Positions 37,139 through 50,804 are shown, counted from the first letter of the stretch. The stretch is 64,000 nt of DNA from Hofstenia miamia (GCA_004352715.1 SCFE01000044.1:75501-139500); one strand, 5' to 3'. Program-made: numbers and translations. Notes: generated by a model not told the origin, from the letters alone.

Positions 37139-37345
37139 ACCCTAGTCGAAAAAACTTTGAAATCTTTAAAGAATCTTTAAAGTTTCTTGACCATTTCTTT
37201 TAAAGAAATTGGAAAGGTTTTCAAAGATTCTTTAAAGAAACATTAAAGATTTTAAATTTTCTTTAATTAACTTTAAAGATTTTAAATGTTCTTGCAGAAT
37301 CTTTAAAGATCTTAAATATTCTTAAAGCAAACTTCTAAGATTTTA
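37139..37345. repeat. Right copy plus TCTTTAAAGAT-rich degenerate satellite
   Basis: TCTTTAAAG and ATCTTAAA words recur about every 10-25 bases. The word TCTTTAAAGA is its own reverse complement, so the tract is rich in short inverted repeats. It is non-coding. Confidence 0.75.
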
Positions 37346-37857
37346 AAATTTTATTTAAGAAACATTAAATGTAGAAATTCAGAAAATATTCTATTATAAA
37401 ATAATCTTAACAAAATTATTACAAACTATGTAAAACAAACATAAAAATACGTATAGTACACTTATTATGTATTGAAAATACCAGTACTTCTCTATAGGAA
37501 TGAATTTCATCCTGCAAGTCAGCTCCAAGTTAGTTCTAAACATAATTAGCATTAAATATAAAATAGCATTGAGAGTATTCTCTATTACAATTTAATCCAT
37601 TTCAAGAATGGATAAATTTTGTAAATAAACTGGAATTTTATTAAATTGTTTTAGTGAGTTTTCACGAGATCGCCCAACTGATTTACAATTTCTCTACAGG
37701 AAAATGCACGAAATTAATTGAATATCTGACAACAAAATATAAATAATATGTTTCAAATTTTTTATTGAATTCAATTTCGAGATTCAATTTCAGGTTTGAA
37801 CAATTCATTCAGTACACTTTGCTTTAGTTTCAGTTGAACACTATATATATATATATA
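37346..37857. other. AT-rich DNA ending in a TA tract
   Basis: Nothing recognised. (TA)n lies at 37842-37857. Confidence 0.5.
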
Positions 37858-38857
37858 NNNNNNNNNNNNNNNNNNNNNNNNNNNNNNNNNNNNNNNNNNN
37901 NNNNNNNNNNNNNNNNNNNNNNNNNNNNNNNNNNNNNNNNNNNNNNNNNNNNNNNNNNNNNNNNNNNNNNNNNNNNNNNNNNNNNNNNNNNNNNNNNNNN
38001 NNNNNNNNNNNNNNNNNNNNNNNNNNNNNNNNNNNNNNNNNNNNNNNNNNNNNNNNNNNNNNNNNNNNNNNNNNNNNNNNNNNNNNNNNNNNNNNNNNNN
38101 NNNNNNNNNNNNNNNNNNNNNNNNNNNNNNNNNNNNNNNNNNNNNNNNNNNNNNNNNNNNNNNNNNNNNNNNNNNNNNNNNNNNNNNNNNNNNNNNNNNN
38201 NNNNNNNNNNNNNNNNNNNNNNNNNNNNNNNNNNNNNNNNNNNNNNNNNNNNNNNNNNNNNNNNNNNNNNNNNNNNNNNNNNNNNNNNNNNNNNNNNNNN
38301 NNNNNNNNNNNNNNNNNNNNNNNNNNNNNNNNNNNNNNNNNNNNNNNNNNNNNNNNNNNNNNNNNNNNNNNNNNNNNNNNNNNNNNNNNNNNNNNNNNNN
38401 NNNNNNNNNNNNNNNNNNNNNNNNNNNNNNNNNNNNNNNNNNNNNNNNNNNNNNNNNNNNNNNNNNNNNNNNNNNNNNNNNNNNNNNNNNNNNNNNNNNN
38501 NNNNNNNNNNNNNNNNNNNNNNNNNNNNNNNNNNNNNNNNNNNNNNNNNNNNNNNNNNNNNNNNNNNNNNNNNNNNNNNNNNNNNNNNNNNNNNNNNNNN
38601 NNNNNNNNNNNNNNNNNNNNNNNNNNNNNNNNNNNNNNNNNNNNNNNNNNNNNNNNNNNNNNNNNNNNNNNNNNNNNNNNNNNNNNNNNNNNNNNNNNNN
38701 NNNNNNNNNNNNNNNNNNNNNNNNNNNNNNNNNNNNNNNNNNNNNNNNNNNNNNNNNNNNNNNNNNNNNNNNNNNNNNNNNNNNNNNNNNNNNNNNNNNN
38801 NNNNNNNNNNNNNNNNNNNNNNNNNNNNNNNNNNNNNNNNNNNNNNNNNNNNNNNNN
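37858..38857. other. Assembly gap (exactly 1000 N)
   Basis: A placeholder-sized gap next to a TA tract. Confidence 0.95.
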
Positions 38858-38939
38858 CAAACTGAGAATCAGCTTTGCATACGATAAATGGCATATAGTC
38901 AGAATTTTTTGTATTTAATTTGCAAGGGTACAAAATTAG

Positions 38940-38942
<3 letters not shown>

Positions 38943-39002
<60 letters not shown>
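38943..39002. repeat. (TA)n microsatellite, about 30 units
   Basis: The longest uninterrupted TA tract in the window. Confidence 0.95.
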
Positions 39003-39005
<3 letters not shown>

Positions 39006-40990
39006 GTTGAAATCTTTTTAAGTTTGATGCTAAGCTAAATAAGATATTGGTATGCATACAATTTTAACTTTGAATTAGTTATATCAATGGGAATAATATA
39101 GTCCAAAGTCAATTTTTCACAAGTCGCAAAATTTCATGACTCCAGCTTGATGTAACAATAATAAACATTTAATTGAAAGGACACCTAAACAAAGACATTG
39201 CAAGGTTGAAACTGCAAGAAAAAGCCATTAAGCTGCTGCCAAAAAAATCAATTTTTTTTATTCAAAAATGGTTTCTAAAAAATTCCATACACCGCCACAA
39301 CACTAGTTTCCTATTTATAGGACAGTCTCATACGACAAAGGAATTGCAAAAATGTTTGTATTTGTTGTATATTTTTAATGCTTATATTCATCAGTTTTAA
39401 ATAAGTATTGTGTACTTGTAAATCTTCAACCATTTAAGTACTCAGGTACTAATGGATTAAGGAATATTATTTTAATGCAAGTATAATGCTCTTGAATGAA
39501 ATGCAAAGCACTTTTATGTCTTGGCCAAGCTAGAGACGGTAACAAAGAATTTTGCATATTGATGTGCATGTGTGTATATGTTTCTGATAATTGTTATAAA
39601 CCTTTTGCAATTGATAAAAAAATACAGATTGAAATTAACTTTGTTGGTATTGCTCTTCTTATTTGAAAGTGACTGTTATGCAGTCACTATGAGGAGGACA
39701 TGTAGAATGCTTCTTCAAAGTTGAATTTTTCAATTAAGAATAAATGTTGAGTAAAGAATTTAATACTACTATACCAAAATTTATTTTAAAGATCTATTTT
39801 GAAAACTGTGACAGTTTCTGTGGGATTGTGTCACGTTCTGAATCACTCAATTTGCTCATCGTTGAAATGCTTCCTATTAGAAATCATTTTAATATCCAAA
39901 TAGTGTTTATGAATTGAGCAATGATAACAAGCTCTTTATAAATCAAGAAATTTAATACATTTTCTAATAAAAACACCCAAAATATAACTAACGCACATAA
40001 ATTTAGTAGTAAATGTATCACAAATCCGGGCCTTTCGAGGTTTCAATCCAAAAATCAATGCACATCAAAACAAAATTGGATTTGCGAGCTCGTCATTGAC
40101 TTTGTATGATGTTGTTAATAAGCGATAAAGTGATTATTTTATCATAGAATTGATAATGGTCTCAGTTAATACTATGAGTTCTTGAGTAATGTAGAGAATT
40201 GCAAAAGATATTAGGCCCATTTACTAAACTGGTTATGTCCAATATTAAGGTAGAGTATTGCTTAAACAGTAATAAAGTGATAAAATGTACATTAGAGTGA
40301 AGAGAATATCAGACATTTCAACTCATTTCCTAAAAGCCATAATTTAAGAAACCAATTAATTATGTGTGTGAAATTTTTTTGAATTTATTGCAAGGTTAAG
40401 CGTACACTAAATACCTCCTACAAAATCGATTTAATTTAGACATTATCAATTAGTTTTAAATTTTATTTTCATAGAAATTCATATTCATTTTCAAATTTTC
40501 AAAAATTATGTTGAACTTTAACTCATTTGAAACTTAATAAATGCGTATTTGCCAAGCACGAAGCTAAGACCTTCACCTTCTAATTATGAAACCTTCCAAT
40601 TCTTATTTGTACAATTACATGTAAGTAGTGATTTGCGAGGTTCTTCTTGCAGAAACAGTGTGTTGAAACCGTTATTGAAGGTTATCAATAAAGCACTTAA
40701 AAGTATCAAGAACATATTACAAAATTCTATTAGACGTGAAAATCGCAAATTATTTAGTATGGTTGTAAGGTCAAAAACGTCAAAAATATATTGTTATGTC
40801 CAAACTTCATTTTTAGATTAAAGGTTATTTAATTCGTAAATTTTTTATTTTTTGAAAATCCTTATCAAAATTTGAAACTAGAAGGCGTAATGTCATTCCT
40901 GATTAAATTTTTTCACTTCTCCACAAACTTTTAGCAAAGGATCGTTGTTCTTGTGTTGAAAACAAGTACGGGTTGTTGAGTAATCATAAT
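39003..40990. other. AT-rich DNA with small unassigned frames
   Basis: Frames 39173-39400 and 40549-40821 (+, 75 and 90 codons) have mixed composition but no family that I recognise. Confidence 0.45.
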
Positions 40991-40999
40991 TGTAAAATT

Positions 41000-41715
41000 T
41001 ATACCATAGCCATGATTTACCTGAGATATACAGTTGCTTAAGGTAAATTTTAATTTTTCAATGTTTTTACTTCTTTAGGCAATGAATTCCAAGTTCGGAG
41101 AGCGGTATTAATGAATGATTCTTTCATAATTTTTTTTCTATATCTAATACATGTAAAATGTTATGATCTGCAGTACTGCTTATGAATAAAACCAGGCATA
41201 GAAATCATATTAAAAGGTGGTAAGTTCTTTATGAATTTAAAAAGGGTCAACATAGTATTTAAAATGACAAGCTGTCTTGGGAAAAGCATAGATTTTGAAA
41301 TGTAGTCCTTAGTTCTAGAAGAATTTTTCTTTGAAGCATTTAGTGCCCATCTTAATTGGATATCAAGCTTCCTAAAAACACAATTTTTTATGTCAGTAAG
41401 TAATATATTTGCATAATTATGTTGACTCATTATAAATGCATGAAAAATTGAATTATCGCACAGGGCGGGGGGGGGTAATTGCCTTACTATCATTGACATA
41501 TTTCTTATAGTTAATTTTCTAACTGTAGCATTAATGTGAGATTCAAAATATCGTTTGGAGTCAAAAAGTACTCCTAAGTACTTAAAATTATTAACCGTCG
41601 GAACCTTAGCATGATTAAGATTAAGAGTTAAATCTGAAACGTCGTAGTTATATTTAAAATACAAAATTCAGTTTTACCTTCATTTATGATCAACCTATGC
41701 TTTCTGAAATATGTG
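41000..41715 (-). mobile_element. LINE ORF2 C-terminal fragment
   Basis: The minus strand opens with HRLIINEGKTEF (about 41700-41665), then in the 167-codon frame 41664-41161 NNFKYLGVLFDSKRYFESHI and SIFHAFIMSQHNYANILL, and near 41100 SFINTALRTWNSLPKEVK. This is the region after the reverse-transcriptase palm (thumb and C-terminal tail) of an APE-type LINE. Frameshifts separate the three parts and the catalytic part is missing. The copy at 10150-10560 and the piece at 62279-62386 belong to the same family. Confidence 0.85.
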
Positions 41716-44700
41716 CAAATCTACAACAATATATACTCATTTTAAGTCGTTTTAACTTTATCATTACTGTAGGTTAAAATAAGGTGAAAATTTCTTAGGT
41801 TTTTTTATCAATTTCTGTGGTCAAAAAACTAAATTTTTTGTCAAATAAATAATCGCATTAGTTATCAACTTTATTGCTCATGTAGGTGAGCATGTTGTTC
41901 AATTATTGATTGCTACAAATTTTATATTTTCATTCAAATACTACAGTTTTTGCTAGTTAGAAGTTTTCTCAAAGATATAGACAATAATATCTTTTCTCAA
42001 TTTGAGATACTTTGAATTATGTTGTTAGTGTATATTTGGACTTTCATTTATCAAAGCAATATATTTTAAATTTTAATACATTTAATCCCAAACGACTCTA
42101 GCATTAACTTTTATACTCAGTACCGAGTAGTACAGTCATTTAGAAAAATCAATTTCATCTTTCTTCTTAGTCAGTATTCTTTACTGGTTAGTACAGTTTT
42201 TCCCTATTCCTTAACTGTTTAGCTATATTAGAAGAATTTTAAGCATAGTGATTTACAATTGAAAAAATTTTTTCAACACAGAAATAGCATCTCCTGAACC
42301 ATTCACACTAAAACGACACGTCCCTTCAATACCAGAAAAACTCCCACGAACAAATTTAGTGTACATTGTTAAAAAGTTTTGTTGGAATACATAGTCCATA
42401 ATTAAATTATGTGTTAGAAAAGAAATCCTATCTTTATAAAATATCGGAGAGGCTATATTGTGTCACTCAATTCAATAATGTCCATATTTCACAACAGCTG
42501 GACAAATATCTATTATTGACAAATCATTTAAATTTTAAGTAAAAAATTGACAAGCATTGGTCATTACTACAAATTATTGAAATTCCAAATTGTACTACAT
42601 AAAAACCAATTTAATGTGTGGCATTAAACATGCATTTTGGGTATAGCAGTTAAATGTATTGGAGAACTTCACAGTGTGTGTCAATGTTGTCTTTGCTAAA
42701 TGATAATAAATAAAGTGCTTTCTGTTATTTCAGCTTAATGGACCCAAATTTTTTTCTATTGTTGAATTAATTCTTTTATTGTGTAAGATAGAGCCAAAAT
42801 TCTACCATATTTAAAAGCTAGTTTGTAAATAGGAATTCACATTATATTTTTAAATGGGTAGTGTTTAATTCAAAATTTGGAATTTTCTTATATTTTTTTC
42901 ATCAAAGCTATTTAATGACAAATTATTAGCATAATTCTGATTAATTCGTTACAGACATGATATGATATTTTTTAAAATATAGACTATTGGAGGCTAATGA
43001 AAAACTTCGCTATTTTAAAGAAATTTCGCTGAAACAGTTTGCTTTGAATTAAAAGAATAGTGAAGATTGATTATCTTAAAAGTGTTGAAAATTATTTAAT
43101 TAATGAACCTTTTCAAATTTAGCAATTACTAAACCATGGAAAGAAATAAATAGAATTATGCTAATGGATATTCTGTTTTCCAAAGTAAACTAACCTCTAC
43201 AAAAGTGTTGAGTGTGGGCAAGTATGTTGCATGAACCGCACTTTAATTATAATAATGTAATTATTTTGATTGGATAACTCTCTGAAAAAATCCATACAAC
43301 ATTCTTAGCGAAAGTAGTTCCCCAATAGGTAACGAATAAAACCAATAATCGATATTTATTCCAAAAGAATTGTCATAAAACAAATGCTAAAATTAATATT
43401 TCACTATGATTAATGTTTGATTATTATGAATACAAAGCATTCAAAATTGCCGAATTTTTAAAAATAATTTCGTGGACTTTCGAATTCCTTTGAACAATTA
43501 ATTCAAGGAAAAACTAAATTAAACAAATCAAAAAAAATCAATTTATACCTTCCGCTTTTAAATTAATTCAATTCATAGTTTTTTAGAAAAATTCTTCGAA
43601 ATTGTCGTTTTTCAATGAGCTTGAGAAAAATATTTGATTTTTTGCTGTTTCGACTTCAACTATTATTCTTCAATTTCCAATGATGATATTTTGCCAGTTT
43701 GAACTGCTTCAAATTTGGTCCTACGCGTTTCTAAGTTTTATCTTTCATGATAAATAGTAATTTCATTCACTTTTTTTAGATTTCGAGAATGTTGAATTTT
43801 ATTGACTTAAATTCTTCACTTTTTAGGGCATATAGAATTTTCTGACATCTATGTAAACTTTATGAATACATTAAAACTTTCAAACTAACTTGAGTAATTT
43901 AGCATTTTAAGGATGTAGGAGCCAAATTTCGCCCTTACCTATCTACCATTGAATATTGAACGCTAGCTTGTTTTAATCACATATCAGTTAAAAGTAAAAA
44001 TATGCATCTCATAACTCATTGTGACAAGTAAATAGTTCCCATCTACTTAGTGAAAAGTAGAGTTGGATACGAGTACAGATTCTTTTGATTATGTTTGATT
44101 AGTAGTTATACAATAATTAAAGTAACTGAACAGTTTTATCTCATCAATATCAAAGTAACTATTTCAGTTTTTGTACTTTGTCAGGAATACGCTGAGCAGC
44201 GAAAATGTATTTTCTTCTCAATGCGCAACACACCAAATGAATTGAAAATTTTAACTAAACGTTTGCTTTCTCCTGCTAGGAAATATCAACGCTTCGATTT
44301 TTTTTAAGCAAGGTATTTACAAATTTTACGTGATACTGGCAATCAGAGCAAAATTTGCAAGAAAAAAATTTAGTGTTTGACTAACAGTATAACTAACCCT
44401 TATTAAGAAAAGTGCAAAAAGTGGAAACCAAATTTCCTGGAGTTAACTTTCTACTTAGAGTAATGCCATATTCAATAATTCCCGTTGTTCTTTAAATAGC
44501 CTTATAAATTTAATTAAGACCATCGGCTCTGTTTATGACAATTTTCAATTGATTCCACTAAAAATTCACATTTTTCCCATTATAGAAATTTATTTCAAAA
44601 AAAATTGTCATCCAAATATATTTGATTAACAAATATTCGATAAATTCGCCTATGCATATGAGAAGAGAAACTTCTGAAGATTATTTAGTGTGAACCAAAT

Positions 44701-46070
44701 GCCAAGTGTGCTCAAAGACTTATGTCAGTTCAAAAACTGCGATGGAAAATTGTCAGTTAAAGCTATCAATTGGAATTTCCACTCAGTAGCAGAAAGAATG
44801 CAATTCAGTTCTGATTTCTATTTCTGCTTTCCTTAACTAATTATGCGTTTAATTCGAAATGAATTAGTACGAAAGAGTGGAAAGGAAAGTATTTAATAGA
44901 ATTGAAGGCAGATAACTCCTACTCTTGAATTATTATAAAACATATTATATTGAGAAGACACAGTGTATGCACACATGCCTTAATGTGTATATCTCAATAA
45001 TGAATATCAGAAAGAAATGCTTTAATTAATAAACCCCAACATATTTGAAAACAATCAATCAATTGGTGAATTCACTCTATTTCGAGAGTAATTGATGACT
45101 TCTCACCTTCCAAAAAATTTTGTTAATCTTCTTAAGTGAGCATTAGATTTCATCACTATTTGAGCATTTCGCAGGTTTAAGTTTCTCAAATGTAAATCTA
45201 TTACTAAAAGCAAATTTTTTCAACTTTCAATATACTTAGCCATATCGCTGGTGCCCTAAGGTTGCCATATGTAGTACTTACATGCGTAAATCTTCAAATG
45301 GGTGAAAAACTTTTAAAATTCTCGTGCGCATTTCCAAATTATTATACATTTTTTGAAACATCAAATTTTTATACTTCAATTAATCAACAATACTCATTGT
45401 TTTGTGCATTTCATTGATGATTATCTATGAACACACATATCTATTAAGTTAAAATAAGGCGGACTTTATAGTCTCTACACGTATTTAGTGAAAAATTTTA
45501 CCTCTAATTTCACAATTAAATTATTTATGTTGACTTAATGTTTACCTAAAGCATTGGTGACATTCTCAATTATTATTCATTTACAAAAATTCTTAAAAAT
45601 TATTTATTGTAATAATGCCAAAAGAAATTGTAGTATTTTGTATTGTAGGTGGTTCTTAATTTAAACAGAGAATAATAAGCAATCAATACTGTTACTTGTT
45701 CCTCACTGCACATTTCTATCTCACCTCATATAAAGGTTTTTTAAATTCTCACCGCCTATAGAAAAAGTCAAACACAAAACCTTACACCCTTTCGGCTTGA
45801 TTTGATCTCAAAGTTTTTTGCTGTGTACATATAATAAAATGATAAGATTTCTCAACAATTAATTTCTATCTATCTGTATACGAGTTAGCTGGCTAGTTCC
45901 TCCTGCCAATGGCGTAATTTAAGGAATTCTGATTGCTTCTTTTTTTACTTGACTACTTCACGTTCTGTTGTAACATAATCTTAGTAATATATGCAACTAG
46001 ACATTTGCACCTGATTTATATCATATTTGTTTTGTAAACAGCTTATCTTTCTTGCAAAAGTTTAGTAGTG
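41716..46070. other. AT-rich DNA, nothing recognised
   Basis: A long stretch without domains or clear repeats. The frame 44095-44307 (+, 70 codons) is unassigned. Confidence 0.5.
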
Positions 46071-46076
46071 ATGCTT

Positions 46077-46250
46077 CTACAGACGTAGTCCTCTAAGGGC
46101 AATCATTAATGCCATAAATGCGTCAACGTCATTCTGATGAGCCTCTTCTTTTTCAATTTCTGTATCAGGATAAAAGTGACAAAATGTGTCCCAGAGAGAC
46201 ATTCTGAGCGTTACTAAACGATAAAAACAGATATACTGCAGGACTTCTTC
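46077..46250 (-). other. Coding-like fragment, family unknown
   Basis: The minus strand reads EEVLQYICFYRLVTLRMSLW, then DTFCHFYPDTEIEKEEAHQN, then DVDAFMALMIALRGLRL and a stop at 46079-46077, about 58 codons. Just upstream on the minus strand is a TAATGCAG that could be a splice acceptor, so this may be a terminal exon or a piece of a mobile-element protein. Local GC is higher than around it. I do not recognise the family. Confidence 0.35.
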
Positions 46251-48320
46251 TGCATTAGGTCAACAGGGTTCAACTAACCTGCGCTTATCATTGTAATGAT
46301 TTCCACTCTTTGACTAACGTTGTAATAACGATCCTCCTTTTCCCAGCAATCCAGCCAGACTATCTCATTACATCCGCAGAGGAGTACTTTCATTATTATG
46401 AACAGTATTGTCAACTGTAAGCTTGAAACTTATACTGCGTTGAGGATAAATTCACATACTGAGTCTTTGGGATCACACTTTAGCGCAAATCGTTCTCTCA
46501 TAGAATATGGGGTGAACATCACAAAAAATAGGGAAATAAATCATGCTTCGAGGAGTCACTCAGTAACCAACTTAACTGGTACTACTGCTCAACTTTAGTG
46601 ATATAAGTGGAAATATTTTCTTTCTCCCAACAGCATTGTTTACTGATGATGGACGTGTAGAACACTATAATGATGTTTCAAGTTACAGATTAATAAATAA
46701 TTGATAAATTCATCACCTGTTAGAAAGGTAGGAAGATCCGCTGAATACTTCAAATAAAAAGCAATTTTTGTAACGCACTTAAAAATATTATAGATATATC
46801 GCCCAATCAAGTACAATAGATTAATAATAACAATTTGAAATAGGTAAATTATTTGAATAGTGTTCTAAGACATACAAAATACATGCATCAATTATGTAAT
46901 GGTTCAACTCAGGGGATGGAGTTCAACTAAAAATGGAAAGTGGTCTAATAATGAAAAAAGTGCGCTTTCAATATATGACAATTTGGATACTTAAAATTGT
47001 ATGATTATCAAAAGTTTTGGGTGAAATCTTGTTCTAATAGAAATTACGAAATAACACAGACCCAGCCCATTCTCAATAGGAATCCCCGCTTGCTTGCATA
47101 TATATTCTTTCCAATGGAAAACTTCAGTGGTATATTTCAAAAAATTTTCAAAAATTGTTAGATGAGAAGAGAAGCTTAAGTTATTTTTTGAGATAACTTA
47201 TCAACAACGTTCTCAAATGTAAACACAGCTGTTTAAACATTGATTAAAAGATTGTATTTTTAATTTCCAGTTAGTAGAGTAATATTAATCTATTTTTATC
47301 AAGTTAAATTCCTTGAATATCTACATGAAATGCTTTGGAAATTTCTCAAATGAAATAGGTGGGCTTTTTCAATTTTCTTTAACTTCAAAAAACTTTATTT
47401 CCAAATATGCACTACCTGTAAAATTTTTTGGAAACTGCTTACAGATTTCTTAATCAAAACCACATTTATGACTCCCGCTTTAGTAGAGAATTTTGCCAAG
47501 GCCTTCTGTAAATACTGCTTGGCTATTTGCAATGAAAATTATTGAAATGAGGTAAATAAAACTAATTTGATGCAAGAAGTTGATATAAGAATTCAATGCA
47601 AAGAATTTTATACACCTTTGCAATTATTGAACCACTTTGCTATATTTGATATTGTGTAAAAATAATTCTAAAAAATAAGGCCACTCAAAATAAAATAAAA
47701 ATGCTACTTTTTAGTTGTTTTGAAGTAACAGCAAAGATGGATGAAATTTGTTCTGTTCTTTATATTGACTACCTGAACAAAATTTTCTAACAAATTTCTG
47801 CATTAACTGTATTTACTTCTGCATTACTATTTTTAGTATTGCAAGTCGCCAATGTAGGTCTTGGTTTGAATTAACAATAATTCAAGATTTAGTAGTGTTT
47901 TTTAGGGAAAAGGCATTATTATATTTTTACCTTAAGACGCCGAAGTCTAAGTTCATGTATAAAATTATAATATGAACTGATTTTTTCAGGAATAATCTGT
48001 GTTTATGATTAAATGTGAAACGTTGTCAAAAGAAATTAAATATTTTCAATGACTGAAAGATTAAGTAAAGTTCGTATCATAGTGTTTTATATATTAGATC
48101 TTCACAAACACTGAATTTATATTAATAATTTTTTGTGAAATAGATTGTCGTATAGATCATCCGTGCTCTCAGCTAAATCATATTTTTAATAAATCTGTAT
48201 TTTTATTATCAAAATTTTATGGTAAAAGAAATTGTTCTCTCATGATTAGCATGGGCTTGGTCAGTTCATCATATATATAAATGCAAGGATATTTTTTTAA
48301 AGAAGTTTATTTTATTAACC
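46251..48320. other. Mostly AT-rich DNA
   Basis: Bases 46250-46600 are less AT-rich and include an unassigned 66-codon + frame (46398-46598). The rest shows nothing. Confidence 0.45.
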
Positions 48321-48327
48321 CGGTAGC

Positions 48328-48410
48328 AGAGATGGAACCGACTAGCGGCAGGTTGTGGCCGGAAAATTCACCGGCCGATTTAAAATTTCAAGAAAGGCCG
48401 ATAAAATTAC
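48328..48410. mobile_element. hAT-like terminal sequence (unpaired)
   Basis: CAGAGATGGAACCGAC followed by alternating GGCCGG and CCGGCC words. It resembles the left end of the 24402-24666 MITE. The nearest inverted partner is GGCTGGTTCCAACTTCTTG at about 52051-52069, 3.7 kb away, but the flanks there do not give an 8-bp duplication. Confidence 0.4.
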
Positions 48411-48973
48411 CGAACAAAATTAAAAAATATCCTTCTTGTTTTATTTTATAAGTAAGGAAGATTTTGTTCAGTTTGGAAGAAAATCGTATGAAAATCTAAA
48501 GGTTCATAAAATTTTATTATTTCTGTAGGCTAATGGATTGCAATTAGAATCTCTCATTAATTTTGATTACATACTCCTACTAGAGGAGTAATTATGGTTG
48601 GTTTAGCGGAAAAAAATTAAATATATTCATTTGTTTACTTACCTCTTTATTATCCAATGTTAAGTAAGGTTAAATGCGGCAGCAGTTTGAACCATAATGA
48701 TTGATAATGCTATTCTTAGTTTTGTATATTTTAGCTATGATACAAAATATACTTACTAAACAAACTGAAATGTTCACAATTTAAATTCATTGAAAAACCA
48801 AAAACTGAATAAAATTATGCATATAGAATTGATATATATATAAATTATATATAAAGTATATATAAAATATAAAATTGTGTTTTGCTAAAAATATAGTTAT
48901 AATAGTTTGAAAAGTGCGTTATGCAATATCAGATCTTTCAACAACAATGCGTAAGTTTCTAGAGTAAAACAGA

Positions 48974-48979
<6 letters not shown>

Positions 48980-49006
<27 letters not shown>
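48980..49006. repeat. (TA)n microsatellite
   Basis: A TA tract upstream of the Penelope-like relic. Confidence 0.9.
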
Positions 49007-49013
<7 letters not shown>

Positions 49014-49319
49014 AAGAAATACGTGGCTTTTGGAGAAATATCGTCAAAAACTTATGTTAATCGAGATCCGATAAAAGCAACTTACCAACTCAACAGCTTA
49101 CTTTCAAATCATACAACGCAACAAGCAGACTAGCTCGGTTTGTTTGGGATTCCTATCACAAAGAGGCGTCAGGTTGAACTAATTGACTTACTCCAACAAC
49201 AAGTTTTCCATTGTTGAGTACTAAGAGAAGACCATTCGATCACGCAAGGTTACAATAACGTAATAAAAAATTGATGGCTCCCCTGATTCAATTGGACAAT
49301 CTGATATCCCATCTTATGT

Positions 49320-50290
49320 TACATTATTTATATCGGAAAACAGAAAAATAACTTTTGCAAAGTCTGGCTACCTTATATTATTGAAGAATGGAAAAGTTAT
49401 TTAGGCGATGGATTCATTACATTCCCAAAAGAATTAGATATCGTACTTCTTCATAAAATTTTAAACGACATGGATCCTTGTAATTTTCTAAATTTACAAT
49501 GAAACACTAAAAAATACTAAAAAAACTTAAATTCTTAAACATCTCAATAACATTTTAATAAAAACAGAAATGGAAACAAATACTGTATAAGAATATCAAT
49601 ACTCAACTGTCTAAACTGGCTTTCATTTCGCCCAAGACATAAAAATTAATATTCGTACTGTCTTGCCAGAAGAATAAACACAATTACAACAAGTATGAAA
49701 CGAGTAAAATATAGACTAAAAGAATTATGAGAATTTGTGAAGTTATGCATTATCCAAAATACATGAAAGAAAAGGGAAGTAAGAAATCAATAACTCAAAT
49801 GCCAATAAAAAATTTCAAAATGAAAAAAACATACATTACATCAACTTACAATCGGATATAGAACAATGACTTTAAATCCACAGATTATACAATAAGCAAA
49901 TACAAAGACAAATACAAGAAAATTGATGAACTAATAGAAAATACGCAAATAAACTAATTTATGGAAAGAATTATTTCTACAGAAAAGAATAGAAGTAAAA
50001 ACGAATTTGGCAACAACAAAGTTATGAAATGTTAATGCAGCATATGTATTGAAAATTTAGAATCAAAAGAAAATATTACAGTTAATAATAAAATTATATA
50101 TATATATAAAAAACTATTTAACTGTAATGCAATAATTATAATAAATTTCTTAAAATGTTCAGGTTGCCAAGAAAAATAAATAGGAGGAACAACAAGTTTG
50201 AAAAAAGAATTCCAATACATAGATGGCAAATATAAAATCTTACACAACCATCATCAATACCCATGCATAAACATATTGCATATTTCACTC
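49320..50290 (+). mobile_element. Penelope-like element relic (RT plus GIY-YIG)
   Basis: The + strand carries, in changing frames, a Penelope-type palm motif (EEWKSYLGDGFITF, 49384-49425; usually WKRYLDDCFI), the block YCLARRINTITTS (49658-49696), RLKEL, and HYPKYMKEKGSKKSI (near 49750-49795). A Cys-rich linker follows (CSICIENLESKENI near 50038-50080), then the start of a GIY-YIG endonuclease, KCSGCQEK-stop-IGGTTSLKKEF near 50150-50205. The first catalytic Asp of YLDD is Gly and the Tyr codon of YIG is TAA. Many stops and shifts show a long-dead copy. The order RT, linker, GIY-YIG is specific to Penelope-like elements with an endonuclease. Confidence 0.85.
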
Positions 50291-50577
50291 AAAATAAACA
50301 TATTAAATGCTTATGGAAAGTAAGTTCATGAGTGGAAGAGATAACATGCTTCAAAGAAGACATCAAAAAACTTTCTAATTCACCCATATAGACCCGACCC
50401 ACCTCAAAATGCAACTCATTGCAACTATATTATTTGAAAGTTATTCGTCATATATTATATGGACAAAGTTGCTAAGAAATTTTCCCTCAAAACATAATTT
50501 TTATTAGATGTCCAATTTTGATCAATTGTCGTATTAAACAGAAAATTGTGAAAATGTGTACTCTGATATTTCCATTT

Positions 50578-50783
50578 AATTGTTTTCATGGGAAAATATG
50601 TTCATTACTAAACAGAATTTGTGAATAAATTCTATTTTTGATTTTATGTTGATAGAATGTGTGAGTCAAGTAAAAACAATATTTTTTCGTAAAATATATG
50701 CTGATCCTACTAAAAAATTATATGAACATTATTGCTAATGTTGTTTATTAGGAACTATTACATACATGTGGCGATGTCTATAA
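50578..50783. repeat. 206-bp perfect direct repeat, left copy
   Basis: Identical by eye to 50805-51010 over its full length. It ends exactly at the gap. Confidence 0.95.
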
Positions 50784-50804
50784 NNNNNNNNNNNNNNNNN
50801 NNNN
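50784..50804. other. Assembly gap (21 N) between identical copies
   Basis: The sequence on both sides is the same 206 bp, so the gap most likely joins two contig ends that overlap and were not merged. Confidence 0.9.
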
